Source: Leucobacter tenebrionis
Lineage (GTDB): Bacteria; Actinomycetota; Actinomycetes; Actinomycetales; Microbacteriaceae
DNA: 64,000 bases
Reading direction: 5' to 3'
NCBI RefSeq assembly: GCF_019884725.1
Contig: NZ_CP082322.1
Coordinates: forward strand, 930,001-994,000
Shown here: piece after piece, positions 8,317 to 17,127 of the stretch
Layout of the letters: each line of letters begins with the position of its first letter
How positions within the stretch are numbered: position 1 is the first letter of the stretch
Position numbers and translations under genes: made by a program
Notes under the pieces: model-generated
Told to the model about the DNA's origin: nothing
Databases searched by the model: none
What the model saw: the letters and a program-made list of their open reading frames with translations, nothing else

Positions 8317-9972
8317 GTGGCACCGCTTCGACGCCGGAGGGGCGCCGCGTCTCGGAGCGCCGAAGCCGAGAGCGCGGAGGCTGGGAGCGCGGAGGCCGCG
8401 AGCGCGGAGGCCGCTCTCAGCCTCGGACTCGAGACCGGCGACCCGGATCCCGGGGCCTCCGCTGCCGCGCAGGCCCCGAGCGACGAGACGCTCTCGCAAG
8501 AACCGGCGCCGCCCGAGGTGCCAGAGGGGCCCGAGGGGCCCGAGGGGCCCGAACCGCCTCGCACCGGCTCGGAGAAACCCCGCAGGAGCTGGTCGGGCCC
8601 CCGCCTCGTGATGCTGCTCGCCATCGTGGCCGTCGCCTCGCTGCTGGTCGGGGTCGGGGTCATGCAGTTCATCGTCTCCCCCGCCGAACTCGCGGCGCGC
8701 ACCGCGGCGCCCGAGCCCGGTCCGGTGACCGCTCCCGTCGAGCAGCGCACCATCGAGAACACGATCGTGTCGCGCGGTGAGATCACCTACGCCGACGCCG
8801 TCGATGTGGAGATCGATGCCTCCGCCGCCGGCGAGCGCCCCGTCGTCACGGGCCACGTACCCGAGGTCGGCACGGTGTTCGAGGCGGGCAACATCGCGCT
8901 CGAACTCGCGGGGCGCCCCGTCGTCGTGCTGCCGGGCGAGCTGCCCTCCTACCGCACGCTCTCGGTCGGCATGCGAGGCCCCGACGTGGCGCAGCTGAAG
9001 GCCGCTCTCTCGGGCATGGGGTACGGGGTCGGCGATCCCGCATCCGACGTCTTCGACTACGACACGGCGATCGCCGTCGGTACGCTCTACGAGCAGATCG
9101 GCTACGAGGCGGCCGCGGGCGGCCCTGAGGCCCAGCAGATGCTGCGGGACGCGGAGCGTGCGGTGCGCGACGCCAACACCTCCCTGGCGCAAGCGCAGGC
9201 CGCGCTGAACGAGGCGATCGAAGCCAAGGCGCCGAGTGTGCTCGGCGAGCGGGCCGCCGTGAACGCCGCCTCCGATCAGGTGTACGACGCGCAGCAGCAG
9301 CTCGCGACCGCCCAGGAGGCCGTGCTGCCGACCCTGCCGTCGAGCGAGGTGCTGTTCCTGGCGGATCTGCCGCGCCGCGTCGACGCGGTCTCGGTGGCGC
9401 GGGGTGACATTCTGTCGGGCACACCCATGAGTGTGTCGGGCGCGACGCTCACCATCGTCGGTTCGGTCTCGCAGCAGGACGCCGAACTGCTCGAGGAGGG
9501 GCTCACCGCGTTCTTCCCCGGCCCCGACGACACCGAGCTGACGGCTACGGTGCAGAAGATCTCGGCTCCGAAGAGCGGCGGATCGGGATCCGGCGACGGG
9601 GAGAACCCGGAGGGAGCGGGCGGATCCGGCAGCTCCGGAGGATCGAACGACGGCGCGGGGCGGTACACGGTCGAGCTGAGCCCCGGCGAACTCACCCCGG
9701 AGCAGATCGACGCGCTGCGCGGCACCAATGTGCGCCTGCGCATCCCGATCGCGTCGACCGACGGAGAAGTGCTCGCGGTGCCGATCGCGGCGCTCTCAGC
9801 GGGATCGGGCGGCGAGGACCGTGTCGAGCTGCTCATCGACCCGAAGAACGGCCCCGACGCCGAGACGGAGAACATCCCGGTCGAGGCCGGACTCGCGGCC
9901 GACGGCTACGTCGAGATCGCCTCCGAAGACCCGCGCATCACCGCCGGGGCCAAGGTCGTGGTGGGCCGATGA
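8317..9972 (+). CDS. Membrane-fusion (HlyD-type) protein with peptidoglycan-binding domain
   Basis: The 551-residue protein begins with a low-complexity Ser/Ala/Glu cytoplasmic tail (repeated SAEA) and then has one transmembrane helix near residues 97-120. It continues with an adaptor-like beta region, a peptidoglycan_binding_1-type segment (about 207-260, RTLSVGMRGPDVAQLKAAL), an alanine-rich coiled coil (about 265-345), and a C-terminal beta-barrel region with a Gly/Ser linker. This is the layout of adaptor subunits that work with MacB-type ABC transporters in Gram-positive bacteria. It uses a GTG start 3 bp after the lipoprotein stop and overlaps the ATPase gene by 4 bp (ATGA). Confidence 0.82.
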   Translation: MAPLRRRRGAASRSAEAESAEAGSAEAASAEAALSLGLETGDPDPGASAAAQAPSDETLSQEPAPPEVPEGPEGPEGPEPPRTGSEKPRRSWSGPRLVMLLAIVAVASLLVGVGVMQFIVSPAELAARTAAPEPGPVTAPVEQRTIENTIVSRGEITYADAVDVEIDASAAGERPVVTGHVPEVGTVFEAGNIALELAGRPVVVLPGELPSYRTLSVGMRGPDVAQLKAALSGMGYGVGDPASDVFDYDTAIAVGTLYEQIGYEAAAGGPEAQQMLRDAERAVRDANTSLAQAQAALNEAIEAKAPSVLGERAAVNAASDQVYDAQQQLATAQEAVLPTLPSSEVLFLADLPRRVDAVSVARGDILSGTPMSVSGATLTIVGSVSQQDAELLEEGLTAFFPGPDDTELTATVQKISAPKSGGSGSGDGENPEGAGGSGSSGGSNDGAGRYTVELSPGELTPEQIDALRGTNVRLRIPIASTDGEVLAVPIAALSAGSGGEDRVELLIDPKNGPDAETENIPVEAGLAADGYVEIASEDPRITAGAKVVVGR

Positions 9973-10886
9973 GCCCGTCGACGAGCGGGATCGAAGCGCT
10001 CTTCGCCGACGCGGATCCCGCAACCGACGCGGATCCCGCAACCGACGCTGATCCCGCAGCCGACGCCACCGCCGTCGCCCCGCTCCGGCCCGCCGCGAGC
10101 GACCGCGAGGTCGTGCGACGCGCGCGAGCGCGGGCGAAAGCCCGTCGCCGGGCCGAGCCGCGCGGCTCGGCACCCGGCGCGCTCAGCGGTACGGTCGGTG
10201 ATCCCGACTATGCCGGCCCTATCATCGAGCTCGCGGACGTCACGAGGTTCTTCCCCGGCCCGCCCCCGGTCAACGCGCTGCGCGGCGTCGACCTCGCCGT
10301 CGAGCGCGGTGACTACCTCGCGATCGTCGGCCCCTCGGGCTCGGGCAAGTCGACCATGCTCAACACGCTCGGCCTGCTCGACCGGCCGAGCACCGGAAGG
10401 TTCCTCTTCGAGGGCATCGACGTCTCGCAGCTGGGCGACGATGAGCGCGCCGCGCTCCGATCCCGCGCGATCGGCTTCGTATTCCAGTCCTTCCACCTGC
10501 TCCCCACGCGCAGCGTGCTCGAGAACGTGATGCTCGCGGGCACCTACGCCGGCCTGCCGCGCGAGCAGCGCGAACCCTCGGCTCGCGAGGCGCTCGACCG
10601 CGTCGGGCTCGCCCATCGCGTCGACTTCTCACCAGCCACGCTCTCGGGTGGCGAGCGGCAGCGGGTCGCGATCGCACGCGCCGTGTGCACCTCGCCGCGG
10701 CTGCTGCTCGCGGACGAGCCGACGGGCAACCTCGACCGCGCCAACTCGCAGGCGGTCATGGAGCTCTTCGACGACTTGGGCGCCGAGGGGCTCACGATCG
10801 TCATGATCACCCACGACGAGGCGGTGGCGGCATCCGCCCGCCGCCTGGTGCGCATGCACGACGGCGAACTCTCGGAGATCGCGTGA
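9969..10886 (+). CDS. ABC transporter ATPase (MacB/LolD type)
   Basis: The 305-residue ATP-binding subunit shows Walker A GPSGSGKST (121-129), the Q-loop Gln173, signature LSGGE (225-229) and Walker B LLLADEP (245-251). The Q-loop region FVFQSFHLLPT is typical of the MacB/LolD family. An unusual N-terminal extension of about 80 residues includes a tandem peptide repeat DADPAT encoded by three 18-bp DNA repeats (10008-10061), followed by an Arg/Ala-rich stretch. It overlaps the upstream gene by ATGA and the permease by GTGA, so the whole operon is translationally coupled. Confidence 0.9.
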   Translation: MSPSTSGIEALFADADPATDADPATDADPAADATAVAPLRPAASDREVVRRARARAKARRRAEPRGSAPGALSGTVGDPDYAGPIIELADVTRFFPGPPPVNALRGVDLAVERGDYLAIVGPSGSGKSTMLNTLGLLDRPSTGRFLFEGIDVSQLGDDERAALRSRAIGFVFQSFHLLPTRSVLENVMLAGTYAGLPREQREPSAREALDRVGLAHRVDFSPATLSGGERQRVAIARAVCTSPRLLLADEPTGNLDRANSQAVMELFDDLGAEGLTIVMITHDEAVAASARRLVRMHDGELSEIA

Positions 10887-12154
10887 GGGCCCGGCGCGAG
10901 AGAACCGCGCGCGCACGGGCGGCGCGAGCAGCGCGACGCGCGATCCCGGGCATCTCGCGGCGCGACCTGATCCGGGAGTCGCTCGAGGGGGTCGGCGCAC
11001 GGCCATCGCGGCTGCTGATCACGCTCATCGGCACGGTGCTCGGGATCGCCTCGCTCGTCGCGACGATCGGTTTCGCACAGACGGCTGCCGGGCAGATCGC
11101 GCAGCAGTTCGATGCGCTGGCGGCGACGCGGGTGACGGTCGAACCCGGCAAGAGCACCGGTCCCGGCGGCAAGGAGCGCGCCACGGCCCGACTGCCGTGG
11201 GACTCCGTGGATCGCGTGCGCGACCTCGCAGGGGTGGAGCACGCCGCGCTGTACGCCAAGGTGGCCGATGCGCCGCGCGTCGACGCGGTGCGGGTGCAGG
11301 ATCCCTCCGTCGCTCCGAAGGTTCCCCCGCCCGTGGTCGGCGCATCGCCCGAGCTGCTCGACACCGTGGAGGGGGAGATCGGCACCGGCCGGTTCTTCGA
11401 CTCCGGCCACGAGGAGCGGCGGGATCGCGTGGTGGTGCTCGGGGCTGACGCCGCCGAGCAGCTCGGGATCAACCGCGTGACCGGGCAACCCGCGATCTTC
11501 ATCGACGACCAGGCCTATACGGTCATCGGCATCCTGAGCGACGTGGGCACCCGCAACGCTCTGCTCGATTCGGTGATCGTTCCCCTGTCGACGGCCAGAG
11601 CCGAACTCGGCCTGACCGCCGCGGAGAGCCTGGACATCCGCATCGCTGTCGGCGCCGGGCCGGTCGTCGCCCACCAGGCCCCGATCGCGCTCTCGCCGAA
11701 CAGCCCCGACGGTTTCAAGGTGTCGGCACCGGCCGACACGAGCACCCTGCAGTCGGGCGTCGAGGCCGACGTCAACGTGCTGTTCCTCGCCATCGGCATC
11801 GTCGCGCTGCTGGGAGGCGGGATCGGGATCGCCAACGTCACTCTGCTCTCCGTCTCGGAGCGCAGGGGCGAGATCGGCCTGCGCCGGGCGCTCGGGGCGC
11901 GCACCCGAGACATCATCGCCCAGTTCATGCTCGAGTCGTTCACCACGGGCGTGCTCGGCGGGCTCATCGGAGTGGTCGTCGGCCTCTTCGCGCTGATCGG
12001 CGTGTGCCTCGTGCAGCAGTGGACGCCCGTGCTGGCCGTGTGGGCCGCACCCGTCGGAGTCGTGGTGGGCGCGCTCGTCGGCCTCGCGGCCGGCACCTAT
12101 CCGGCGCTCAAGGCGGCGCGTATCGAACCCGTCGACGCGCTCCGCGATTCCTAG
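10883..12154 (+). CDS. ABC transporter permease (MacB/FtsX type)
   Basis: The 423-residue permease has a first transmembrane helix around residues 40-60, a large extracytoplasmic MacB_PCD-type domain, and three C-terminal helices forming the FtsX domain, including the SERRGEIGLRRALGA coupling motif. Together with the ATPase and the membrane-fusion protein it should form a tripartite exporter for peptides, lipoproteins or antimicrobials; the substrate is unknown. The GTG start overlaps the ATPase stop (GTGA), so the longer open frame upstream is rejected. Confidence 0.88.
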   Translation: MRARRERTARARAARAARRAIPGISRRDLIRESLEGVGARPSRLLITLIGTVLGIASLVATIGFAQTAAGQIAQQFDALAATRVTVEPGKSTGPGGKERATARLPWDSVDRVRDLAGVEHAALYAKVADAPRVDAVRVQDPSVAPKVPPPVVGASPELLDTVEGEIGTGRFFDSGHEERRDRVVVLGADAAEQLGINRVTGQPAIFIDDQAYTVIGILSDVGTRNALLDSVIVPLSTARAELGLTAAESLDIRIAVGAGPVVAHQAPIALSPNSPDGFKVSAPADTSTLQSGVEADVNVLFLAIGIVALLGGGIGIANVTLLSVSERRGEIGLRRALGARTRDIIAQFMLESFTTGVLGGLIGVVVGLFALIGVCLVQQWTPVLAVWAAPVGVVVGALVGLAAGTYPALKAARIEPVDALRDS

Positions 12155-12246
12155 CGCGCGGTCCGGCCGGCCCCTCCCACCGGCCTCACACTTTCAAAGC
12201 GTAGTCTCGGCGAGTGTTCGTCTACCGCGAAGGGAGCCCGCGAACC

Positions 12247-12834
12247 GTGACCGCCGTATCGTCGCGCCGTACCGTGCGCACCGTCAGCGTGGTGGCGACC
12301 GTTTCGGCCGCGCTGCCGCTGTGCCTCACCGCCTGCTCCCCCGCCTCGCCTTCGACCGTGCAGGCGATCGAGCTGCACACCTCGCCGGAGTCCGATCTCC
12401 TCGAGGCCGCGACGGAGCGCGTATACGAGGTCACCGAGACCCGGCTGCTGTCCGAGACCGACGGTGACGCACTCTCGACGCTGATCTCGGAGACCCTCTC
12501 CGCGAGCGGCCACATCGTGCTGCTCGACGGCGTGATCACCGAGGCGAGGCTCGACGTGAGCGCAGCCGGCCTGCCCGACGCCGAGTTCGAACTCACCGAA
12601 CCCGCTCCGCTGAGACGCGACGTGAGCGATGAGGCGACGGTCAGCGCGGTCGGCACCCTCTCCGCCGACGGATTCACGCGGCCCGAGACCAGCCTGCTCG
12701 TCACCCCCACCAAACTCACCGATGAGGCCGCCGAGTTCGACGTGCGACTCGAGGTTCCCGACAATCCGCTCATCGCCGAGGACACCCTCGGCGTCGACGA
12801 GCTCGCCGCTCACCTGGTCTTCGAAGCGCGCTGA
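12247..12834 (+). CDS. Small lipoprotein of unknown function
   Basis: The 195-residue protein has a lipoprotein signal with LTAC lipobox (Cys30). The mature part consists of alternating beta-type segments with no motif I can assign. The GTG at 12247 follows GGGAG at a slightly long distance; an in-frame GTG at 12214 would add an unlikely N-terminal segment before the signal peptide. A TAGTCT box at 12202-12207 resembles the -10 proposed for metY. It may belong to the same surface-export locus as the preceding operon, but it is separated from it by about 90 bp. Confidence 0.65.
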   Translation: MTAVSSRRTVRTVSVVATVSAALPLCLTACSPASPSTVQAIELHTSPESDLLEAATERVYEVTETRLLSETDGDALSTLISETLSASGHIVLLDGVITEARLDVSAAGLPDAEFELTEPAPLRRDVSDEATVSAVGTLSADGFTRPETSLLVTPTKLTDEAAEFDVRLEVPDNPLIAEDTLGVDELAAHLVFEAR

Positions 12835-12921
12835 GGCCGGGGGCCTCCGACCGGCTCGGGCAACCGGGGTCTCACCCGGGCTCGAGCAACCGGGGCCTCC
12901 CACGAGCTCGGGTGACCCGTA

Positions 12922-12989
12922 CTTCGGATCTCACCGATATTTCGGACGGGATCAGGCTTCCCGATCCGAAATATCGGTGAGACCCGAAG
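12922..12989. repeat. Long extragenic palindrome, family copy B
   Basis: Two 25-nt arms (12922-12946 and 12965-12989) pair with one mismatch around an 18-nt loop. The left arm reads CTTCGGATCTCACCG and then ATATTTCGGA. It lies between the convergent lipoprotein and surface-protein genes. Degenerate GCTCGGGCAACCGGGG-type repeats precede it at about 12853-12905. It shares its core with the palindromes at 4388 and 40886. Confidence 0.8.
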
Positions 12990-12995
12990 CAGGGT

Positions 12996-15965
12996 TCAGG
13001 GAGTCGCTGCGCCGCGTCGGGCGAAAAGGCTCACCGCTGCCGCGATCAGCAAAGCCGCGGAGAAGAGTGCGCCCAGGGTATCGCCCGCGCCCGTGCGCGC
13101 GAGCTTCGAGGAGTTCACCACGTCGGGCTGCGATACTCCACCGGCCCCGGGAACCCCGCTTCCGTCCGCGCTGCTCCGCGAGCCAGTGCCCGACCGGGAG
13201 TCGCCGGACCCATCGGCCCCTGCGCGGCCCTGCGCGTCATCGCCGCTCGCCCGAGCGCCGGCGGCACCGCCCTGCTCACTGTCGGCACCGCCCTGCGCGT
13301 CGCCCGTCACGCCACCTGCCGTATCGCCGTTGGGGCCTGCCTCGGCACTCCCCTCCGGAGCTCCGTCAGCGGCGCTCTCCGGATCCCCCTGCGGGCTACC
13401 GTCAGGATCGCCCTGCGGGCTACCGTCGGCATCGCCGTCAGGATCGCTCTGCGAATCACCGTCAGGGGCACCCTGCGGATCCCCCTCGGGACCACCATCG
13501 GCACCGCCCTCAGGACCGCCATCGGGATCTCCTTGCGAATCGCCCTCAGAAGCACCCTGCGGATCCCCCTCGGGACCAGCATCGGCATCGCCCTGCGGGC
13601 TACCGTCGGCATCGCCCTGCGCACCACCCTCGGGGCTCCCCTGCGCGTCACCGTCAGGGGCACCCTGCGGACCCCCGTCGGGACCAGCATCGGCATCGCC
13701 CTGCGGATCCCCTTCGGAACCAGCATCGGCATCGCCCTGCGGATCACCCTCGGGACCCCCGTCGGATTCACCCTGCGGGCTACCGTCGGCATCGCCCTGC
13801 GATCCCGAACCCGGATCGCCCTCCGAGTCCCCGTCAGGTTCGCCCTGCGGATCCCCGTCGGGATCGCCATCGGCACCGCCCTGCGGACCGCCGTCAGAAT
13901 CCCCCTGCGTATCGTCCTCAGCACCCCCATCGGGTTCCCCCCGCGGGCCCGCCGCAGCATCCCCGTCAGGGCCTCCGTCGGGATCCCCCTCAGGGCCTCC
14001 GTCAGCATCCCCGTCAGGGCCCGCGTCAGCATCCCCGTCAGGGCCTCCGTCGGAACTCCCCTGCGGATCCCCCTCGGAATCCCCGCTGGAGCCGCCCTGC
14101 GAGTCCCCCTCGGCATCGCCCGGCCCCGGCACCACCGCGAGCCGGAACGTCTGCACGGCGCTCTGCCCGACCAGATCCTCCACCCGCACGTCGAACTCGT
14201 AACTGCCGTTTGCAGCCAGGCTCGATGTGTCGACGGTGACGAGACCGGTGTCGTTCACGGTCACCGGGTCCACTGCGAGCACGTTCATGAGAGCGATCGG
14301 CTGCCGCGTCACACTGAAGGCTCCGCTCTGCGGGAGATTCCCCGGCGCCACCACCTGAGCCGAGTAGACCGCAGAATCGCCGAACTCGACTGTCTTCGAC
14401 AGGTCAGTCTCCGCGGTGCTCGCGAATGCCGGCTTGGATAGCACCGTGACCGTAGCGGTGCCCGTATCAGTGCCGCCCAGGACATCCTCGATCGTGTACG
14501 CGAGCTCGAGCTCGTGGGTCGGCTCTTCGGCGCTCCAGCTATGAGTCGGGGTGACCTCGACCGTGCCGGCCGCCAGATCCGGGTTCAGCGTCGCATCGCC
14601 TGAAACGAGTGTCACTCCGGCGAGGGTCTTGCCTTCGCCGCTCGATCCCGCGAGCAGGGCCAGTTCGAACGCGGCGTCCGGCCGATTCTCTTCGATGTCG
14701 GGAGCGTGCGCTCCCTCGTAGGCCTCGAACCGCGCCTCGACCGTCTCGGACTGCCCGACCTTGTCGGTGACCCGCACGTCGGCGCTGTCGAGGGTGCCTG
14801 TGGTCATGTCGGCGGGCGCGGTGTAGGTAACGACGCCCTGGTCATCGACGGTCGCCGTGCCGACGCTCGGCGGAGTCGCGATGCTGTAGCCGCCCGTGGC
14901 GGGGATCACCGAGCTGTTCAGCACCTGAACGGCCGAGGTCGCGCTGCCGCCGATGGGCACCGTCGTCGTGAACGACGGGCCCGTGATGACCGGAGGCCGC
15001 AGCACGCGCACGTTGATCCGCCCGGATGCCGGGCCGTTGTCGTCGATCACGAGGTAGTCCGCGACGAACGAGTAGCCGTTGTCCTGCGCCGCCCAGCTCC
15101 GCGGCGGCGGCGTGAACGTCGCGCTCTCGGCGTCGAAGGCGACCGCGGCGTTGCTCGGGTTAGCCAGGACGCTGATGACGCGCGGGTTCACTCCGCGGGC
15201 GTGGTCAGGCAGGATCGCCACCCGTGTACCCGTGCTCCCGTTGCCGTAAGGAATGTCGACATCGAAGGTGTCGGCCTCAGCCGTTCCCTTGATCGTGAAG
15301 GTGAACGGTTGATAGGTCTCGCGCCGTTGCCCGTAGCCGTCGGTCGCCACGATCTTGAAGCTTGCGGTGCTGTGCGGCACCGCATCCGCCGGTGCGGTAT
15401 AGGTGACCGTTCCATCGCTCGCCACCGCCGCGGTGCCGAACGCGGGTTGCGCCTGCACCGCGTAGGAGCTGCGGCCCGTCGCGACTCCGCCCTCGAAGCC
15501 GTAGCCGAGCGCCTCGACCTGGAGCTGCGCAGTCTCGCCGGGGGCAACCGCGGCCGTGTTCTGGCCCGAGGCGTACACCCATGGCCTGTGCACGAAGGTG
15601 ACGCTGATCTGACCGACCGCGGTTTCGCCCTCGCGCTCGACGGTGTACTCCACGGTCGCTGACGTGGTGTACTCGGGAAACGTCGGTGCCGCAGAGGTCG
15701 AGAGATAGATGATGCGGCCTCCCACCACCGCTGAAGAGACATCGTTCGGCACCTCGATATCGGTGATCCGGCTGAGAGAATCCAAGTACGGGGATACGTC
15801 ACCCCCGCTGGCAGCCATCGTGATGTGAAACGACGGCGCCTCGGGCGGTGCCGCCTGCGCGGGCGCCGCGATCCCCAGCAGCGCACCGGCCGCGAGCAGC
15901 AGCGCGAGCGCGCCCGAGACGAGTCGTGTGTCACGTCGGGCGCGCTTCGAACGAAGTTTCAGCAT
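12996..15965 (-). CDS. Cell-wall-anchored surface protein with Gly/Asp octapeptide repeats
   Basis: This 989-residue protein has a signal peptide (basic N-terminus, hydrophobic core, likely cut after AQA at residue 38). Several Ig/cadherin-like tandem modules follow, with recurring phrases such as TATVDDQGVVTYTAPAD. Next comes a roughly 280-residue Gly/Asp/Pro/Ser/Glu repeat and finally a sorting signal made of LARTG, a hydrophobic helix and the basic tail ARRGAATP. A sortase should cut at LARTG and attach it to the cell wall; no sortase gene is in this window. The acidic repeat probably acts as a stalk. The ATG follows GGGGGA at a good distance. Function is likely adhesion or surface structure, but this is inference. 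Confidence 0.85.
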   Translation of the reverse strand: MLKLRSKRARRDTRLVSGALALLLAAGALLGIAAPAQAAPPEAPSFHITMAASGGDVSPYLDSLSRITDIEVPNDVSSAVVGGRIIYLSTSAAPTFPEYTTSATVEYTVEREGETAVGQISVTFVHRPWVYASGQNTAAVAPGETAQLQVEALGYGFEGGVATGRSSYAVQAQPAFGTAAVASDGTVTYTAPADAVPHSTASFKIVATDGYGQRRETYQPFTFTIKGTAEADTFDVDIPYGNGSTGTRVAILPDHARGVNPRVISVLANPSNAAVAFDAESATFTPPPRSWAAQDNGYSFVADYLVIDDNGPASGRINVRVLRPPVITGPSFTTTVPIGGSATSAVQVLNSSVIPATGGYSIATPPSVGTATVDDQGVVTYTAPADMTTGTLDSADVRVTDKVGQSETVEARFEAYEGAHAPDIEENRPDAAFELALLAGSSGEGKTLAGVTLVSGDATLNPDLAAGTVEVTPTHSWSAEEPTHELELAYTIEDVLGGTDTGTATVTVLSKPAFASTAETDLSKTVEFGDSAVYSAQVVAPGNLPQSGAFSVTRQPIALMNVLAVDPVTVNDTGLVTVDTSSLAANGSYEFDVRVEDLVGQSAVQTFRLAVVPGPGDAEGDSQGGSSGDSEGDPQGSSDGGPDGDADAGPDGDADGGPEGDPDGGPDGDAAAGPRGEPDGGAEDDTQGDSDGGPQGGADGDPDGDPQGEPDGDSEGDPGSGSQGDADGSPQGESDGGPEGDPQGDADAGSEGDPQGDADAGPDGGPQGAPDGDAQGSPEGGAQGDADGSPQGDADAGPEGDPQGASEGDSQGDPDGGPEGGADGGPEGDPQGAPDGDSQSDPDGDADGSPQGDPDGSPQGDPESAADGAPEGSAEAGPNGDTAGGVTGDAQGGADSEQGGAAGARASGDDAQGRAGADGSGDSRSGTGSRSSADGSGVPGAGGVSQPDVVNSSKLARTGAGDTLGALFSAALLIAAAVSLFARRGAATP
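13270..14125 (-). repeat. Degenerate 24-bp tandem repeats encoding octapeptides
   Basis: Within the surface protein roughly thirty units of eight residues follow patterns such as GDADGGPE, GDPQGDAD and GSPQGDAD. The DNA period is 24 bp. The repetitive DNA creates long open frames on both strands that are not genes. Confidence 0.85.
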
Positions 15966-16080
15966 CGATGTCCCCCAAAGATCGGACCACCGCGCCCACC
16001 CCTGCGAACTTATACGGCATCCAAAATTAGATCTTATGGGAGAATCTGGACACAGTCCACACTTTTAAGTTCGTAGCGAC

Positions 16081-17127
16081 TCAGTCGAAGCGCCGTCTCC
16101 GGGTCGCATCGTGCACCTCGCCCACCAGCTCCTCGATCACATCCTCGAGGAAGACCACGCCGAGACCGGCGCCGTCCCCGTCGTAGATGCGCGCGAGATG
16201 GATGCCGCGGGCCTGCATGCGGGCCAGTACGTCCTCGAGTTCGGTCTCGGCGTGGATCGAGATCATCTCGCGAATCCGCTTACCGGGGATCGGCTCGGCG
16301 ATCCGATCCTCCCCCAGCCTCAGGAGATCCTTGATGTGCACGTACCCCGCGAGCCCGCCTTCCGCATCGGCGATGGGGTACCGAGAGAAGCCGTGCCTCG
16401 CGACCGCGGCATCGACATCCAGGGCCGTGGCGCCCGCGGGCAGCACGACGAGCCGCTCGAACGGCACGAGCAGATCCTCGGCGCGCTTCTCGGTGAACTC
16501 GAAGGCCGCGGTCAGCGTTCCGCTGCGATCCTCGAGCACACCCTCGCGCGTCGACTGGTTCACGATGCTCGCGACCTCCTCGAGCGTGTAGGTGCTCGTG
16601 GTCTCCGACTTCGGCTCGACGCCGAACAGCCGCAGCGTGCCGTTCGCGACGGCGTTGAGAGCGGCGATGATGTGCTTGAGCAGGCGCGACACCGCGACGA
16701 GCGGCGGAGCGAGCAGCAGCACGGCCTGATCCGGCAGCGAGAACGCGGCGTTCTTCGGCACCATCTCGCCCAGCACCACGTGCAGATACGACACGAGCAG
16801 CAGCGTGATCACGAATGCGCTGATCGACACCGCCTCGGCGGGCAGGCCGGTCCAGGCGAGCGGCCCCTCGAGCAGGTGGTGGATCGCGGGTTCGGAGACG
16901 TTCAGGATCAGCAGCGAGCACACGGTGATGCCGAGCTGGCTCGTCGCCAGCATCAGCGTCGCATGTTCCATGGCGTACAGCGCCGTCTTGGCTCGCTTGG
17001 AGCCGGCCTCGGCCCGCGGCTCGATCTGGGAGCGGCGGGCGGAGATGACGGCGAACTCGGCGCCGACGAAGAAGGCGTTGAAGGCGAGCAGCACGACAAG
17101 CCAGACGATTCCCATCCAGTCGCTCAT
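16081..17127 (-). CDS. CNNM/DUF21 membrane protein with CBS pair (short form)
   Basis: The 348-residue protein has an N-terminal DUF21 (CNNM) transmembrane domain of about four helices (to roughly residue 190) followed by two CBS domains (about 205-340). The family, once called hemolysin-like, is associated with magnesium or cobalt transport and its control. This copy lacks the C-terminal CorC/HlyC domain found in its neighbour. Its ATG overlaps the stop of the upstream paralogue (ATGA), so the two are co-translated and may form a heteromer. Confidence 0.88.
   Translation of the reverse strand: MSDWMGIVWLVVLLAFNAFFVGAEFAVISARRSQIEPRAEAGSKRAKTALYAMEHATLMLATSQLGITVCSLLILNVSEPAIHHLLEGPLAWTGLPAEAVSISAFVITLLLVSYLHVVLGEMVPKNAAFSLPDQAVLLLAPPLVAVSRLLKHIIAALNAVANGTLRLFGVEPKSETTSTYTLEEVASIVNQSTREGVLEDRSGTLTAAFEFTEKRAEDLLVPFERLVVLPAGATALDVDAAVARHGFSRYPIADAEGGLAGYVHIKDLLRLGEDRIAEPIPGKRIREMISIHAETELEDVLARMQARGIHLARIYDGDGAGLGVVFLEDVIEELVGEVHDATRRRRFD

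Noticed and set aside
13250..14125. CRISPR array
   Set aside because: The 24-bp repeats are degenerate, contiguous without spacers and in frame with a protein.
12629..14239. Long plus-strand open frames rich in Pro/Arg/His or Pro/Ser/Cys
   Set aside because: They are antisense frames through the 24-bp repeats of the surface protein; no ribosome binding sites and compositions typical of shadow frames.
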